Assembly: GCA_036501535.1 (NCBI GenBank)
Contig: DASYAE010000140.1
Coordinates: forward strand, 24,150 to 88,149
DNA length: 64,000 nt
Source: DASYAE01 sp036501535
GTDB taxonomy: Bacteria; Actinomycetota; Actinomycetes; Streptomycetales; Catenulisporaceae
Direction: 5' to 3'
The notes under the pieces: generated by a model
Database searches by the model: none
What the model saw: the letters and a program-made list of their open reading frames with translations, nothing else
Told to the model about the DNA's origin: nothing
Made by a program: the position numbers and the translations under genes
In this document: piece after piece, positions 41,718 to 50,445 of the stretch
Layout of the letters: every line of letters begins with the position of its first letter
How positions within the stretch are numbered: the stretch's first letter is position 1

Positions 41718-43121
41718 CTAGTGCGCGCTGCAGGTCAGGTCGGTGGACTTCGAGGTCGGCGACGGCGCCTGACCGTTGCCCCGCACCTGAAGCCCCCAGG
41801 TGGTGGTGCCGCCGGCGGAGATCTGGCCGTTGCTGGAATCGGAGCTCGCGTCGACGGTCTGGCCGATCTGCTCGGCCTGCGCGTTCGACACCCGGTATGC
41901 GGTCTCTCCACTCGGCAGCACGAGGGAGACCGACCAGGCGCTCGTCCGCTGGCTGCCGGTGTTGGTCACGGTGAAGTTCAGCTCATAGCCGGACCAGGAG
42001 CTCTGCACCGAGAAGGTGGTGCTGCACGCCAGCGCCGGGGCCTGGACACCGGCCGGGGACGCGCTGCTCGCGGCCGGCGACGGCGACGCGGAGGCCGGCT
42101 GCGTCGAGGCCGCCGCGCTGGCCGAGGGGCTCTGCGTGACGGTGTCGCTCGGCGAGGCCGAGGCGGACGGCGAGGCGGAAGCTGTGCCGGACGGGCCGAC
42201 GCCGGGTATGAGCGCCTGCTTCGACGGGCCCGCCGGGCTCGGCAGCGCGGACGGCGCCATCGGGTTCATCGGGGTCCCGCGGTCGACCAGCATCAGTCCG
42301 ACGCCCAGCACCACCGCCAGCGTCACACAGGCGCCGACCACGAGCAGCATCCGGTCCCGCCGGCTGCGGCCGCTGTGCCGCGGCGAGGGCGCGGTGGGGA
42401 TGGTGGCGAATCCGGGCGGCGGCTTGACCATCGCCGTGGTCGCCCCGGCCGTCGCAGGCTCCTTCGACGGTGGGATCGTCAGGGCCGAGGAGGGCATCGG
42501 CGCGGTCGCGAAGACCGGCGCCGCCGGCATCCGCATCGGCCCCGGGATCTCGGGCCCGGGCATCGGGGCCAGGTGCGAGAGCGCGGTGTGCTGCCCCGGC
42601 GACATCGGCCGGGCGACCGCGCCGGCCGGGAAGCCGCGGTCGGCCAGCCGGGCCTGGTCGGCCGGCTGCACCGGGGGCAGCCAGGCCGGCACCCGCGAGG
42701 GCGGGGCGAGCTCGTCCGGCACCGGGCCGACCGGCCTGGTCTCGTCGACGGCGCCGTAGGCCGGGTCGAACCCGGGGCCGACCGGCGCGACCGGGAACCT
42801 GAACTCGTCGTCGTCGATCTGCACCCGCGGGATCGGCTGGGTCAGGTCGTGCGGCGCGGACGGCACCAGCCCGGGCACCTCGGCCTGCGCGTCCAGCGCC
42901 CGCCGGAACGCCGAGGCCTGACCGGACTGGGGCGAGGCGTGGCCGGGCTGCGCCGGGGCCTGGCCGGGCTGCGCCGAGGCGTGGCCAGGCTGGCGCTGCT
43001 CCGGCGGCGGCTGCCTCCGCGCGGCCCGCCGGCTGTGCGCCCCGCCCGCCGGCTCCCCCGATCCGCCCCGTCCGTGCGCGGCCGGGCCCGGTTGCGGGCC
43101 GTCCTGCTGGGAAGCGTCCAT
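41718..43121 (-). CDS. Membrane-anchored protein with extracellular CBM2-like domain
   Basis: 467 aa from ATG 43121; GAGGAG is only two bases away, so GTG 43136 is possible. A long Pro/Gln/Ala-rich cytoplasmic region (about 1-255) precedes one membrane helix (about 262-283, MLLVVGACVTLAVVLGVGLML), a Ser/Ala/Pro/Thr stalk (about 300-360) and a C-terminal domain (about 365-467) with the CBM2 pattern: cysteine at each end (CSTTF, DLTC), WSGYELNFTVTNTGS, SGETAYRVSNAQ and an FGF-like GLQVRG strand. CBM2 domains bind cellulose/chitin; key surface tryptophans seem sparse here, so binding is uncertain. Confidence 0.78.
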   Translation of the reverse strand: MDASQQDGPQPGPAAHGRGGSGEPAGGAHSRRAARRQPPPEQRQPGHASAQPGQAPAQPGHASPQSGQASAFRRALDAQAEVPGLVPSAPHDLTQPIPRVQIDDDEFRFPVAPVGPGFDPAYGAVDETRPVGPVPDELAPPSRVPAWLPPVQPADQARLADRGFPAGAVARPMSPGQHTALSHLAPMPGPEIPGPMRMPAAPVFATAPMPSSALTIPPSKEPATAGATTAMVKPPPGFATIPTAPSPRHSGRSRRDRMLLVVGACVTLAVVLGVGLMLVDRGTPMNPMAPSALPSPAGPSKQALIPGVGPSGTASASPSASASPSDTVTQSPSASAAASTQPASASPSPAASSASPAGVQAPALACSTTFSVQSSWSGYELNFTVTNTGSQRTSAWSVSLVLPSGETAYRVSNAQAEQIGQTVDASSDSSNGQISAGGTTTWGLQVRGNGQAPSPTSKSTDLTCSAH

Positions 43122-43336
43122 CTCTCCTCGGCACAAACGTGGTCAAGGCGCTGTGAATCAGGCAATTGAGGGCGCTCGGGTGCCTTTCCGGTGCGGTGCG
43201 ACGGGTCTCAACCGCCGGACGCTACCGCATCCGGGTCCGGTCGCGTAAGGGTCCGCCGGGCGCCGGTGACCGGAAGCACACCCGCCCGGTGTCTTTCCGT
43301 GTCAGCCGCCCCAATAGTAGTCGGACGCCACACCCG

Positions 43337-45922
43337 CTACGTGCCGAATTCGCCAGGTCCCTGCGCCGGATCCGCGCGCAGGGCAACGGTTTCGCCCCCG
43401 CGCGCGGGCCGGTGCGGCTCGGCCGCGGCGGTCCGATCAGCGCGTTCGACGGCTTCGGCGAGTGCTGCGACCCGGCGCGCCAGCGCGTCCGCGCCCGGGT
43501 ACTCGATCCGGTCCAGGATCCCGTGCGCCTCCTGCAGCACCGCCAGCCCCTCGCCGGGCCGGCCCGCGGCGACCAGCAGCGAGCCGAGGTGGTCCAGGAT
43601 CTGCCCGCAGGCCGCCTCGTCGCCCAGCTCCCGGCAGATCGCCTCCGCCTCCCGGAACGACTCCTCGGCCTCGGCGAACCGGCCGAGCGCCGCCTGGGTC
43701 TCGCCGACGCTGTCGAGCACGTAGCCCTCGTTGTACCGGTCCTGCTCCTTGCGGCTGAACAGCAGGCACTCCTCGTAGGCGGCCAGGGCCTGCGGATAGC
43801 GGCCGACCGCGTGATACGCGATGCCGAGCCCGTTGAGCGCGCTGGCGAAGCCGAACGGGGTGCCGCCGTGCACCCGGCGCAGCGCCACCCCCTGCTCGGA
43901 CCAGGCGACCGCCTCCTCCCGCCGGGAGAGCCGCCGGCAGATGTAGGCCAGCTCCTGCATGTGCAGCGCCTGCCCCAGGAAGTCGGCCCGGTCGCGGGCG
44001 ATGTCCAGCGCCTCCTCGGCGGCCGCCATCGCCTCCTTCAGCCGGCCCTGCTCCCGGTAGGAGTTGATCAGGCTGCCGCGGATCTCCCGCTCGGCCAAGT
44101 GGTCGTCCAGGCGGCGGGTCGCGGGCAGCGCGGCCAGGTGCACCGCGGCCCAGTCGTCGTTGTGCAGCCCGGCGCGGAAGACCGGCACAAGGCTGTTGGC
44201 GGTGCGCCAGGAGGCCTGGTCGAGCACCGCGGAGCCGGGCCAGCCGACGATTGCCAGGATATTGAGCCGCTCCGCGCTGTACCAGGCCAGCGCCTCCGTG
44301 CCGTCGTGGAAGACCGGCAGCTCGGGCGGCGGCGCGATGGAGTGCCGGGGCAGTGCGCGGGCCGGGATCAGGGCGTGGTTCGCGGCCACGGCGCTGTGCA
44401 GGTACCAGGCCGCGATGCGCTCCAGCGCCGCTGTCGCCTCGGCCCCGCTCAGCCCGCCGCGGGCCAGCTCGGCGCCGTAGCTGCGGATCAGGTCGTGGAA
44501 GCGGTACCGGCCGGGCGCCCGGCTCTGCAGCAGCCGCGCGTCGACCAGCGCCTCGAGCGCCTGTTCGGCGTGCCGCAGCGGCCGGTCCAGCAGCGCGGCG
44601 GCGGCCTGGGTCTCGAGGTCGTGGCCCGGCCACACGCCCAGGATCCGGAAGGCCCGCGCCGCATCCCGGTCGCCGGGCCGGTCCGAGTCGCGCAGCGCGG
44701 TGTAGGTCACCGCGAAGGCGTTGCGCACCGCGAGGTCGTCGACCTCGAGCTCGTCGAGCCCCTGCGCGTCGGCGAGCCGGCCGGCGAGCTCGTCCAGCCG
44801 CCAGTCCGGCCGGGCGGCCAGCCGGGCGCCGGCGATCCGGAGCGCCAAGGGCAGGCCGCGGCACTGCTCGATCAGCGCCCGCGCGCCGGCCGGCTCGGCG
44901 GCCACCCGCTCAGGGCCGACGACCGCGGAAAGCAGGTCCTGCGCGTCGTCGTCCTGCATGAGGTCGAGGTCGATCCGGGCCGCGCCGGGCAGCGCGTCCA
45001 GCCGGCGCCGGCTGGTGACCAGCACCGCGCAGCCCGGCTCGGCCGGCAGCAGCGGGCGCACCTGCGCCGAGTCGCGCGCGTTGTCCAGCAGCACCAGCAT
45101 CCGCGTGCGGGCCAGAACACTGCGATAGAGGGTGGAACGGTCCTCCTCGTCGGCCGGCACGTCGCCCGGGGCCACGCCGAGGTCGCGCAGGAACCGGGCG
45201 AGCACCTCGGACGGCATGCGCGGGCAGCTGCCCGCGCCGCGCAGGTCCACGTAGAGCTGGCCGTCCGGGAAGAGCTGGGCCACCTGGCGCGCCACGCGCA
45301 CGGCCAGCGTCGTCTTGCCCACGCCGCCGCAGCCGGAGACCACTGCGACGGCGGCGCCCGCCTCGGGGCCGGGGCTGGGACCGGGGTCGGTGGAATCGGC
45401 GGCGGGACCGGCGTGGTCCGCGTCCGCGGCCGGCGGGTCGGACCGGTGCTGAGCCGCCGTCAGAATGTCGGCCAGCGCACCGACGTGGGAGCGGCGTCCG
45501 GAGAAGTCGCCGATGTCTGGCGGGAGCTGCGAGAGCGGCACGGCGATGCGGCGGGCCGGAGCGTCCGGCCCGGCGGAGTGCCCGGACCGGCCTCGTACCG
45601 TGACCGCGCCGCCGGTCTGTTCGACGTCGATCGGCGCGTAGGCGACCGCGTCGGGACGCGGCTCCAGCACCGCCTCGTCGAGCAGGGCGAGCAGCGGCGC
45701 CGCGTCGGTTCTGCAGATCACCGCGAAGCTGGTCAGCGCCGGCCGGGTGACCAGCCGCTTGCCGTTGAACCAGCGCTCCCAGGAGGCCCGGCTGTAGTGC
45801 GTGCGCGCGCCGATCTCGGCCAAGGACATCCGGCTGCCGTCCTTGAGCGCGCGGAGTTCGCCGACCAGCTGCCGGCCCGGGCCGTTCAGCTCGTCGGGTG
45901 GTTCGGTCCAACGGGTGCCCAC
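43337..45922 (-). CDS. HTH-NB-ARC-TPR STAND regulator
   Basis: 861 aa from GTG 45922, selected for TTGGAG nine bases upstream. N-terminal XRE-like helix-turn-helix (about 10-70, SLAEIGARTHYSRASWERWFNGKRLVT), a linker, then an NB-ARC ATPase (about 175-480) with P-loop GCGGVGKTT near 197, kinase-2 RMLVLLDNA, sensor VLVTSRRRL and GLPLALRIAGARL, a winged-helix-like RFHDLIRSYG, and about five or six TPRs (about 640-840). Same architecture class as AfsR-related regulators but without the SARP DNA-binding domain. Likely a ligand-activated transcription switch; may control the adjacent CBM2-like gene. Confidence 0.88.
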   Translation of the reverse strand: MGTRWTEPPDELNGPGRQLVGELRALKDGSRMSLAEIGARTHYSRASWERWFNGKRLVTRPALTSFAVICRTDAAPLLALLDEAVLEPRPDAVAYAPIDVEQTGGAVTVRGRSGHSAGPDAPARRIAVPLSQLPPDIGDFSGRRSHVGALADILTAAQHRSDPPAADADHAGPAADSTDPGPSPGPEAGAAVAVVSGCGGVGKTTLAVRVARQVAQLFPDGQLYVDLRGAGSCPRMPSEVLARFLRDLGVAPGDVPADEEDRSTLYRSVLARTRMLVLLDNARDSAQVRPLLPAEPGCAVLVTSRRRLDALPGAARIDLDLMQDDDAQDLLSAVVGPERVAAEPAGARALIEQCRGLPLALRIAGARLAARPDWRLDELAGRLADAQGLDELEVDDLAVRNAFAVTYTALRDSDRPGDRDAARAFRILGVWPGHDLETQAAAALLDRPLRHAEQALEALVDARLLQSRAPGRYRFHDLIRSYGAELARGGLSGAEATAALERIAAWYLHSAVAANHALIPARALPRHSIAPPPELPVFHDGTEALAWYSAERLNILAIVGWPGSAVLDQASWRTANSLVPVFRAGLHNDDWAAVHLAALPATRRLDDHLAEREIRGSLINSYREQGRLKEAMAAAEEALDIARDRADFLGQALHMQELAYICRRLSRREEAVAWSEQGVALRRVHGGTPFGFASALNGLGIAYHAVGRYPQALAAYEECLLFSRKEQDRYNEGYVLDSVGETQAALGRFAEAEESFREAEAICRELGDEAACGQILDHLGSLLVAAGRPGEGLAVLQEAHGILDRIEYPGADALARRVAALAEAVERADRTAAAEPHRPARGGETVALRADPAQGPGEFGT

Positions 45923-46352
45923 AGCACAATCTCCAAGCGGACACGGTTCGTCACGAGCGCTGCCTCTGGACGGGTACTGCCTCCACCGAGTACTGCTCTC
46001 ACCTGGACACGGTTCTCGCAGGGAGGCGGCCGGGCCGATGAGGGCAGCAGTGTAGCGCGGTGTCTCAATCTCGCGGATGGGAAATCTCAAACCGCAGCTC
46101 AGAGCATTGGGACGAACGCGGGTGTCGCAGAAGACGGTGCCGATCTGGACCGGCGTACGCCGGGGGGCGGACGATCCTTGCGACGGCACCGAGACGAGGC
46201 CGTCGATGCAGGGGCCGGTACCGCCCTGCCTTCCGCTGCGGGGGAGCGCAAGGCAGAGGCGGTGCTGGGCTGTGCTTATTGCGTCGTCGTCGATCTCGCT
46301 GCGCTCGTTCTCGGCGACGCGAGCGAGCCTCCGGCCCGCGGCTTCGCCGCCT
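45923..46352. other. Intergenic region, no gene seen
   Basis: 430 bases between the STAND regulator start and the ribbon-helix-helix gene. Open frames on both strands here look like GC-driven noise with no ribosome sites. The last part is rich in CTCG/CGAG runs without a clear repeat unit. Confidence 0.4.
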
Positions 46353-46604
46353 TTAGAAGCCTGTCCCCATGATCGTCCCGGCGAACAGCGCGGCCGCCCC
46401 CACGGCCACCGGCGGACCCTGCTCGCGCCACTCCCGCATCGCCGTGGCCCGTCGGCTCAAGGTGATCGCCGCGTGCAGCACGATCGCCTGCGCGATGAAC
46501 TCCGCGACCGTCGAGTCCTCATACGCCGCCCCCTTCTCGGCGGCGGCCCAAACCTCGGGCGGCAGGGCCAGGGATCTCTTCTGAGCCTCAATCATGTGCA
46601 CCAT
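46353..46604 (-). CDS. Ribbon-helix-helix-like small protein
   Basis: 83 aa from ATG 46604 (ATG 46595 is alternative). Residues 8-50 fit a CopG/Arc-type fold: beta strand KRSLALP, helix PEVWAAAEKGAAYEDS, then TVAEFIAQAIVLHAAI. The C-terminal stretch GPPVAVGAAALFAGTIMGTGF is hydrophobic and may insert in the membrane, odd for a DNA-binding protein. A 12-bp palindrome overlaps its start codon, suggesting autoregulation. No toxin gene is adjacent, so an antitoxin role is unsupported. Confidence 0.6.
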   Translation of the reverse strand: MVHMIEAQKRSLALPPEVWAAAEKGAAYEDSTVAEFIAQAIVLHAAITLSRRATAMREWREQGPPVAVGAAALFAGTIMGTGF

Positions 46605-46609
46605 GGTGC
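46598..46609. promoter_or_regulatory. 12-bp palindrome over the RHH start codon
   Basis: GCACCATGGTGC is perfectly symmetrical and covers the ATG at 46604-46602. Possible operator of the encoded ribbon-helix-helix protein. Confidence 0.35.
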
Positions 46610-46692
46610 GGCCATTGCGGCGCCAGACGCTGCAAAGCGCGCCCTATTCACCCGAAGCGGTGGAAGGGCGTCGTGATCGGTCGGAACAGTGC

Positions 46693-49449
46693 CTATGCGA
46701 TCGTCCGCAGCACCCGCGCCAGCGAGCGCACCCGGGCGTCCCCGGCCAGGTCGTCGAGCAGCATCGGGCGGCCGGTCGGCCCGGCCAGCGGCAGCCGCCA
46801 GTTCGGGTAGGTCTCCCCGTCGGTGCCCGGCAGGTTGTGCGGGCGCACATCGCCGACCGCGTCCGGCAGGTTCACCCCGATGAGCTTCGCCGGGGTCCAG
46901 GTCAGGAAGCGGTACAGCGCCTCCACGGTCTCTTGCTCGCCGGCGCCGTCGCGCAGCAGCCCGGTCGCGCGCAGCAGGTCGAGCCAGGCCTTCAGGTTCG
47001 CCCGGTCGATCTCCCGCTCCTGCTCCAGCGGCCGGGTCAGCAGGCCGAGCCGGTCGCGCAGCTCGAGGTGCGCGCCGGTCAGCAGGGAGGCGGCCGGCGG
47101 CAGGTCGTGCGTGGTGACCGCGGCCAGGCAGCTCTCCCGCCAGCCCTGCGGCCGGATCGGCGCGCCGGCCTCGTCCCGCTCCCACCAGAGCACGTTGGTG
47201 CCCAGCACGCCGCGGTCGGCCAGCGCGTCACGCACGCCGCCCTCCACCGTGCCGAGGTCCTCGCCGATCACCACCGCCCCGGCCCGGTGGGCCTCCAGCG
47301 TCAGCACCGCGAGCATCGCCTCGTGGTCGTACGACACGTACGTGCCGGCGGCCGGTCCCGCGCCGGACGGTACCCACCAGAGCCGGAACAGGCCGAGTAC
47401 GTGGTCCATCCGCAGGCCGTCGGCGTGCCGCAGCACTCCGGCCAGCATCTGACGGTACGGCAGGTAGCCGGACTCGGCGAGCCGGTCCGGGCGCCACGGC
47501 CGCGAGCTCCAGTCCTGGCCGCGCTGGTTGAACTCGTCCGGCGGCGCGCCGATGGTGACCCCGCGGGCGTACACGTCGCCGTCGGCCCACACGTCCGCGC
47601 CGCCGGCCTGCGCGCCGACCGCGAGGTCGTGCAGGATCCCGTACGTCATGCCGGAGTGCGCGCAGGCCGCCCGCACCGCGGCGAGCTGCTCGTCGAGCAG
47701 CCACTGGAGCCAGCACCGGAAGCCGATCTCAGCCTGCTGCGAGGCCAGCGGGCCGTCCGGGCCATGACTGTGCTCCAGCGCGATCGGCCGGCGCACCTGC
47801 TCCGGCCACGCATCGGAGTCGGCGCCGTAGAGCCGGGCCAGGGTCAGCCAGGCGGCGTACTTGCGCAGCGGCTCGCCCTCGCGGTCCAGGAACGCCCGGA
47901 AGGCGGCGCTGCGGCCGGGCGTGCGCGCGGTGGCGTGCAACAGGCGCAGCGCCTGCTCCTTGCGCTCCCAGACCAGGTCCCGGTCGATCAGGTCGCCGCT
48001 CAGGTTCTGCCGGCGCAGCTCGGCGCCGAGCGCGTCGATCTGGGTCCTGACCTCGTCCGGCGCATAGGCGTATTCCGGCACCGACTCGATTCGCAGGTGC
48101 ACCGGGTCCGGGTAGCGGCGGGTGGCCGGCAGGTAGGGGGAGGGGTCGACCGGCGGCACCTGGCTGCTCCCGTGCAGCGGGTTGACCACCAGGAAGCCGG
48201 CGCCGAGGTCGTGCCCGGCCACTGCGGCCAGCTCGGCCAGGTCGCCGAGGTCGCCCATGCCCCACGAGCGGCGCGACCGCACCGAGTGCAGCTGGACGGT
48301 GAAGCCCCAGGCCCGGCGCCCACCCTTCTGTCCGCGCCCGACCGTCTCGAGCCGGTGCGGGGCGACCGCGAGCGGCGCCTCGACCACGTGGTCGCCTATG
48401 CGGGCGTACAGCTTGTGCCAGCCGATCGGCAGCGCGGCGGGCAGCGCGAAGGTGTAGGCGGACAGGCCCGGCAGCTCGGTGGGGTCGGTGTGCAGCAGCG
48501 CGATGTCGTAGCGGCGGCTGCCATCCTCGAGGGCGAGCCAGAGCGTCGGCACGGCGCCTACCGGGGCGTGCGCGGTGACCCGGTGCCGGTTCGTCTCGCG
48601 CACAATCACGGCGTGGCCGCCGGAGCCCGCCGAGCCGGTCCCGTGCGGGGCGTGCTGCGCGCTCTGCCGCAGGATCACGCACGGCGGCAGGGGCCTGAGA
48701 GCGGCCAGCCGGTTCTCGTCCAGCGCGCGGCGGCACGACTCGGGGCTGTCCGCGGCGACGTCGAAGGCGGCCAGCGCGGCGATCAGGGTGCGGGCGGGGA
48801 CCTCGACCGGCCGGCCGTGCCAGTCGTGGTAGCGCGTGGCGATGCGGAACGCGCGGGCGGTCTCGGCCAGCTCCGGCCAGACGGTGTCGGGCAACTGCGG
48901 TTCGGGTGCCGGGTCGGGCTCGGGCTGCGACTGTGGCTCTGGCTCTGGCTGCGGCTCGGGTTCCGGCTGCGGCGCGGCGGCCTCGGGTGCCACGGTCTCG
49001 GCCGCCGGTTCGGACGAGGCGTCAGGAGCCGTGCTCGGGCTCGGCTCCGCTGGTTCGGACGCGTGCACTGAGGAGCTCGGCGGCGCCGAGTCGGCCGGAG
49101 CGGCCTGCCTGCCGATCCGCTTCGGCGGTACCGGATCGGGTGATGGCGCGGCGCTCTTCAAACTCGTCCCGTTCTGGTTCGCGCTGCTCGGACCCGCACC
49201 GCTCGCGGTCGTGCCGTTGCGGCCGGTGCTGCTTGAGGCGCTGCTCTTCGAAACGCTGCTCTTCGAAGCGCTGCTCTTCGGGGCCGCACGCGCCGGTTCC
49301 GGACCGCCCGGAGACACGGCTGCGGCGCCGGCATCGCTGCCGGCGCCGCTGGTGCCCGCTCCACTGGATGAAGACCGCCCTCCGGTGCCGCCCGGACCGT
49401 CGCCGCGCCGGGCCTTCCCGCCTCCGCCGTTCCGCGCCACTGAGCTCAT
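46693..49449 (-). CDS. malQ: 4-alpha-glucanotransferase (amylomaltase, GH77) with long disordered N terminus
   Basis: 918 aa from ATG 49449 (TTG 49458 also possible). The catalytic GH77 part takes up roughly the last 700 residues; catalytic positions: nucleophile Asp in GLRMDHVLG (about 680), acid/base Glu in VIGEDLGT (about 729) and the third Asp in TTHDLPP (about 781). Transfers alpha-1,4-glucan segments in maltodextrin/glycogen metabolism. The first about 190 residues are low complexity: Gly/Ser/Ala, SKSS repeats and a PEPEP-type run. No in-frame internal start with a ribosome site was found, so the extension may be translated. Confidence 0.92.
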   Translation of the reverse strand: MSSVARNGGGGKARRGDGPGGTGGRSSSSGAGTSGAGSDAGAAAVSPGGPEPARAAPKSSASKSSVSKSSASSSTGRNGTTASGAGPSSANQNGTSLKSAAPSPDPVPPKRIGRQAAPADSAPPSSSVHASEPAEPSPSTAPDASSEPAAETVAPEAAAPQPEPEPQPEPEPQSQPEPDPAPEPQLPDTVWPELAETARAFRIATRYHDWHGRPVEVPARTLIAALAAFDVAADSPESCRRALDENRLAALRPLPPCVILRQSAQHAPHGTGSAGSGGHAVIVRETNRHRVTAHAPVGAVPTLWLALEDGSRRYDIALLHTDPTELPGLSAYTFALPAALPIGWHKLYARIGDHVVEAPLAVAPHRLETVGRGQKGGRRAWGFTVQLHSVRSRRSWGMGDLGDLAELAAVAGHDLGAGFLVVNPLHGSSQVPPVDPSPYLPATRRYPDPVHLRIESVPEYAYAPDEVRTQIDALGAELRRQNLSGDLIDRDLVWERKEQALRLLHATARTPGRSAAFRAFLDREGEPLRKYAAWLTLARLYGADSDAWPEQVRRPIALEHSHGPDGPLASQQAEIGFRCWLQWLLDEQLAAVRAACAHSGMTYGILHDLAVGAQAGGADVWADGDVYARGVTIGAPPDEFNQRGQDWSSRPWRPDRLAESGYLPYRQMLAGVLRHADGLRMDHVLGLFRLWWVPSGAGPAAGTYVSYDHEAMLAVLTLEAHRAGAVVIGEDLGTVEGGVRDALADRGVLGTNVLWWERDEAGAPIRPQGWRESCLAAVTTHDLPPAASLLTGAHLELRDRLGLLTRPLEQEREIDRANLKAWLDLLRATGLLRDGAGEQETVEALYRFLTWTPAKLIGVNLPDAVGDVRPHNLPGTDGETYPNWRLPLAGPTGRPMLLDDLAGDARVRSLARVLRTIA

Positions 49450-49514
49450 GTGTTCCAAGTTCTCACAGTGGCGCGGCCGACGGAATCAGGCGCACGGCAA
49501 ACGGTTGAGCAACG

Positions 49515-50084
49515 CTATGCCGCGAAGGCCTCGGAAACGACGATGCCGCCCGGCCCGAAGGGCTCGAACGGCAACTGCTCCGCATCGGCGCCGTATCCCT
49601 TGAGGTAGGGCATCCAACGCGGATCGGTCCTCCCGGACGACAGGATCCTCCAGGCGGATCCCGTCGGTTGGACCGGTTGCCGTTTCATCCTCCACCCGAG
49701 CTCGACCAGAGGCCGGTCGGCTTTGACGTGGTTGCACCTGCGACAGGAGGAGACGACGTTGTCCCAGGCGTGACGACCGCCGCGGGACCTCGGAACGACG
49801 TGGTCGACGCTCGTGGCCGGCGCGTCGCAGTAGACGCACCGCCCGCCGTCCCGGGCGAAGATCGCCCGGCGGGTGAGGGGCACGCTGCGCCGCATCGGCA
49901 CGCGCACGTAGCGGGTCAGCTTGACCACGGACGGGGCCGGCAGGTCGAACGAGGCGGCGTGCAGTGGCGCGCCCGCAGCCTCGATCGTGACGGCCTTGTG
50001 ATTGAGGACGAGCACGACCGCGCGGCGTTGCGGGACGACGCACAGTGGCTCGTACGAAGCGTTCAGGACCAGCGAGTGGGGCAC
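49515..50084 (-). CDS. HNH endonuclease family protein
   Basis: 189 aa from GTG 50084 with AGGAGGAGG upstream. HNH domain at about 80-125: CVYC, then the catalytic DHVVPRSRGG, W-x-N-VVSSC, RRCN; the CxxC pairs bind structural zinc. The N-terminal part (LVLNASYEPLCVVPQRRAVVLVL) matches a conserved actinobacterial HNH family of unknown physiological role, usually chromosomal and stand-alone. 360 bases before the divergent mscS gene. Confidence 0.9.
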   Translation of the reverse strand: MPHSLVLNASYEPLCVVPQRRAVVLVLNHKAVTIEAAGAPLHAASFDLPAPSVVKLTRYVRVPMRRSVPLTRRAIFARDGGRCVYCDAPATSVDHVVPRSRGGRHAWDNVVSSCRRCNHVKADRPLVELGWRMKRQPVQPTGSAWRILSSGRTDPRWMPYLKGYGADAEQLPFEPFGPGGIVVSEAFAA

Positions 50085-50325
50085 CGGGGCCTCCTCCTAT
50101 CAGCGCCCGGCGCGTGGCTCGCACCGGGCTCCGGTTGCCCGACGGGAGGACGGCTCGGCGCCCGAAAGGCGTTCGGGCCTGCGCCCGGTACGGCCATGAC
50201 GGAACCATGGCCCATCCGGGACGCGGCAGGCTTGCCAAGCCCGACCGCTGCCGCCCGTCGTCGGGCGCAACATCAGTGTGACTGCCAGAGTTGTTCCCCC
50301 GCCAGTGTGTTTCAGTCGGAAGGCG

Positions 50326-50353
50326 TTGTCGGCGCGCGGCAAACGGGTAGAAT
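50326..50353 (+). promoter_or_regulatory. Putative mscS promoter
   Basis: TTGTCG (50326-50331) and TAGAAT (50348-50353), 16-base spacer, about 93 bases before the GTG. The rest of the 361-base divergent region 50085-50445 shows nothing else. Confidence 0.5.
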
Positions 50354-50445
50354 CCACACTTTTCCATCGCCTCGATCAGCCGATCCGGTGAATCGGCTAC
50401 GGTCGTCGCGTCGCCCACCGACTCGTGGAAGGGGAGAGCCCGCCG

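Noticed and set aside
45923..46189. 89-residue extension of the STAND regulator
   Set aside because: No conserved features and the GTG at 45922 has a good ribosome site just before the HTH domain.
46060..46356. 98-codon plus-strand frame
   Set aside because: Arg/Cys/Gly-rich composition, no ribosome site and no recognisable fold.
46353..46604. Toxin-antitoxin module around the ribbon-helix-helix gene
   Set aside because: No partner toxin gene lies next to it; neighbours are malQ and an empty intergenic region.
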